16,836 nucleotides of DNA, taken from assembly GCA_000436795.1 (NCBI GenBank), contig HF993211.1:1-16836 (forward strand), given 5' to 3'. The stretch is from Bacteroides sp. CAG:1076 (GTDB lineage Bacteria > Bacteroidota > Bacteroidia > Bacteroidales > Bacteroidaceae). The translations under genes were made by a program, and so were the position numbers. The notes under the pieces are model-generated. The model saw only the letters and a list, made by a program, of their open reading frames with translations, did no database searches and had not been told where the DNA came from. Numbering within the stretch: position 1 is the first letter of the stretch; the number at the start of each line of letters is the position of its first letter. Below, one piece after another: positions 15,487 through 16,836 of the stretch.

Positions 15487-15675
15487 TTATGCCATAGCTT
15501 CTTGATACAATTCGTTTATCTCTTCCAGAAACTCTTCTTCCATTACTTCCAGGTTTTCCAGAGCCTCTTCTTCGCTTTCTCCATAAGCACAGCACTGTTC
15601 GTGCGTCAGCAGGTAAGCGTAATAATTGCCTTCCGGTGTATACGAAATAGCATATTTCCCAGCGATAATATCCAT
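15487..15675 (-). CDS. Small HicB-like/UPF0150-like protein (62 residues)
   Basis: A 62-residue acidic protein whose layout resembles the N-terminal fold of HicB antitoxins: a beta-hairpin around YAISYTPEGNYYAYLL, then a turn and GESEEEALENLEVMEEEF as the usual G-x-S/T-xx-EAL-x-N helix. No DNA-binding domain follows, and no HicA-type partner is seen nearby, so it is not part of an evident toxin-antitoxin pair. The start is ATG 15675 with AAGGG about 9 nt upstream. It is the first gene of the minus-strand run, beyond the tyrS terminator. Function is unknown; the HicB resemblance is by eye and moderate. Confidence 0.65.
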   Translation of the reverse strand: MDIIAGKYAISYTPEGNYYAYLLTHEQCCAYGESEEEALENLEVMEEEFLEEINELYQEAMA

Positions 15676-15700
15676 AATGCATCCCTTTTTAAAAACTACC

Positions 15701-15708
15701 TAAAAGTA
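15701..15708 (-). promoter_or_regulatory. Weak candidate -7 element for the HicB-like to ppx gene run
   Basis: On the minus strand this is TACTTTTA, one base off TAnnTTTG, 25 nt before the HicB-like ATG. No TTTG is found at the expected upstream distance. It is the best candidate in the 112 nt between the tyrS terminator and the first gene. Confidence 0.3.
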
Positions 15709-15782
15709 GATGCTTGCTGTTACGTAGTGATGTATAAGAAGTTACTTTTCTGTTAAGACTTTTCTTTTTTATCCGTACGGAC

Positions 15783-15816
15783 AAAAAAATCCCTCACCCG
15801 ATAGGGGCGAGGGATT
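15783..15816 (-). terminator. Rho-independent terminator of tyrS
   Basis: AATCCCTC (15788-15795) pairs with GAGGGATT (15809-15816); CCC/GGG inside lengthens the stem past one mismatch. Read on the minus strand the hairpin is followed by a run of seven T (15789-15783). It lies 34 nt beyond the tyrS stop. Confidence 0.88.
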
Positions 15817-15849
15817 ACGTAATATTCTTTTGTCTGTTTATTTATATCA

Positions 15850-16836
15850 TTATTTTGCAATCAGCAAATAATAATTCTTTTTGCCACGCTGAACCAACAG
15901 ATACTTTTCATCCAGTAAGTCGGCAGCGGTGATTACTTGGTCGAAGGCAGTCAGTTTTTCCTTATTAAGTGAAACACCTCCACCCTGAACCAGTTTACGC
16001 ATTTCTCCTTTTGAAGCAAATACAGCAGCCTTTTCAGTAAACAGGTCTACAGCCTTGATACCAGCTTCAATTTCAGTTTTTGCGACCTCAAACTGTGGTA
16101 CACCTTCGAATACCGATAACAATGTATCTTCGTCCAGTTTTTTCAGAGCATCCGAAGTAGCGTTACCAAACAAGATTCCCGAAGCTTCTACCGCAGCTTC
16201 ATAGTCTGCTTCCGAGTGAACCATGATAGTAACTTCTTTAGCCAGACGTTTCTGCAATACACGCAGGTGCGGAGCCTGTTCATGTTCAGCAGTCAGTGCT
16301 TCGATTTCTTCTTTAGGCAAAGAAGTGAAAATCTTGATATAACGTTTGGCATCATCATCGCTAACGTTCAGCCAGAACTGATAGAACTTATAAGGAGATG
16401 TATATCGCGGGTCGAGCCAGATGTTTCCTGATTCTGTTTTACCGAACTTACCTCCGTCGGCTTTTGTAATCAGCGGACATGTCAGAGCAAATACTTCACC
16501 TCCGTTGGTACGGCGAATCAGTTCAGCTCCCGTTGTAATGTTTCCCCACTGGTCGGAACCACCTAACTGAAGTTTACAGTTCTTTGTTTCATACAGATGC
16601 AGGAAGTCATATCCTTGCAACAACTGATAAGTAAATTCTGTAAATGAAAGACCGTCGCGTGCTTCTCCGTTCAAGCGTTTCTGAACCGATTCCTTCGCCA
16701 TCATATAGTTTACGGTAATATGTTTACCTACCGTACGGGCAAAGTCAAGGAAAGAGAAGTCTTTCATCCAGTCGTAGTTGTTTACCAGTTCTGCACGGTT
16801 CGGGGCATCCGATTCGAAGTCGAGGAATTTGCCCAA
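15850..16836 (-). CDS. tyrS: Tyrosine-tRNA ligase, C-terminal 328 residues (5' end outside window)
   Basis: Charges tRNA-Tyr with tyrosine in the cytoplasm. The part seen begins inside the class I catalytic domain; the HIGH motif, about 100 residues upstream, is outside the window. Visible marks are the tyrosine/adenylate site region [12 protein letters not shown] and [12 protein letters not shown], the KMSKS-type loop written KFGKT (16449-16435), the helical domain, and a C-terminal S4-like RNA-binding domain ([15 protein letters not shown] to the end). The apparent Met at the window edge is only a TTG codon (Leu) of the running frame, not a start. The gene ends at its own terminator, so it is not joined to the HicB-like gene by readthrough unless termination leaks. 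Confidence 0.97.
   Translation of the reverse strand: MGKFLDFESDAPNRAELVNNYDWMKDFSFLDFARTVGKHITVNYMMAKESVQKRLNGEARDGLSFTEFTYQLLQGYDFLHLYETKNCKLQLGGSDQWGNITTGAELIRRTNGGEVFALTCPLITKADGGKFGKTESGNIWLDPRYTSPYKFYQFWLNVSDDDAKRYIKIFTSLPKEEIEALTAEHEQAPHLRVLQKRLAKEVTIMVHSEADYEAAVEASGILFGNATSDALKKLDEDTLLSVFEGVPQFEVAKTEIEAGIKAVDLFTEKAAVFASKGEMRKLVQGGGVSLNKEKLTAFDQVITAADLLDEKYLLVQRGKKNYYLLIAK

Noticed and set aside
15356..15682. 108-codon minus-strand reading of the small membrane peptide frame
   Set aside because: The first two thirds overlap the HicB-like gene in another frame and are rich in Arg and Gly with no conserved look. Only the last 39 codons, from ATG 15475, are plausible.
16834..16836. Apparent start codon of tyrS at the window edge
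   Set aside because: It is a TTG Leu codon within the running frame. TyrRS needs about 100 more residues including HIGH, so the true start is outside.

Overview
The window looks like chromosomal DNA of a Bacteroidales gut bacterium (Bacteroides, Phocaeicola or Parabacteroides type). Support comes from an adjacent SusC/SusD pair, a Bacteroidetes-type promoter signature (TTTG about 20 nt upstream of TAnnTTTG) in front of several genes, weak Shine-Dalgarno sequences, and the family resemblance of every gene. No stretch longer than 300 bases lacks a gene.

Layout. 1-740 (minus): 5' part of mutS, cut by the window edge. 983-6661 (plus): a three-gene locus of a SusC-type TonB-dependent transporter, a SusD-type surface lipoprotein and an exported nucleotide pyrophosphatase/phosphodiesterase-type (NPP) enzyme with all its metal ligands and its Thr nucleophile; it ends in a hairpin terminator. 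6821-6891 (minus): tRNA-Gln(UUG) with its own promoter and terminator. 7023-10280 (plus): a large exported Tricorn-like S41 protease with the complete Ser-His-Ser-Glu catalytic set. A strong bidirectional terminator separates it from a minus-strand gene run read from 15675 down to 10362: HicB-like small protein, 39-residue single-span membrane peptide, LpxH-like metallophosphoesterase, MurG-like glycosyltransferase, polyphosphate kinase PPK1 and an exopolyphosphatase of the Ppx/GppA family. 15850-16836 (minus): C-terminal three quarters of tyrS, closed by its own terminator.

How the genes may work together. The SusC/D/NPP locus reads as outer-membrane capture plus periplasmic phosphodiester cleavage, with no glycoside hydrolase and no local regulator, so a phosphorus-containing ligand is more likely than a plain glycan (inference). 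The minus-strand cluster joins polyphosphate synthesis and degradation (ppk-ppx, 3 nt apart) to two envelope-type enzymes whose genes overlap by 4 nt. No CRISPR array, insertion sequence, prophage or clear integration boundary was seen. The most interesting candidates are the minimal SusCD-NPP locus and the polyphosphate/envelope operon with its two small leading genes; neither can be called a new system from sequence alone.
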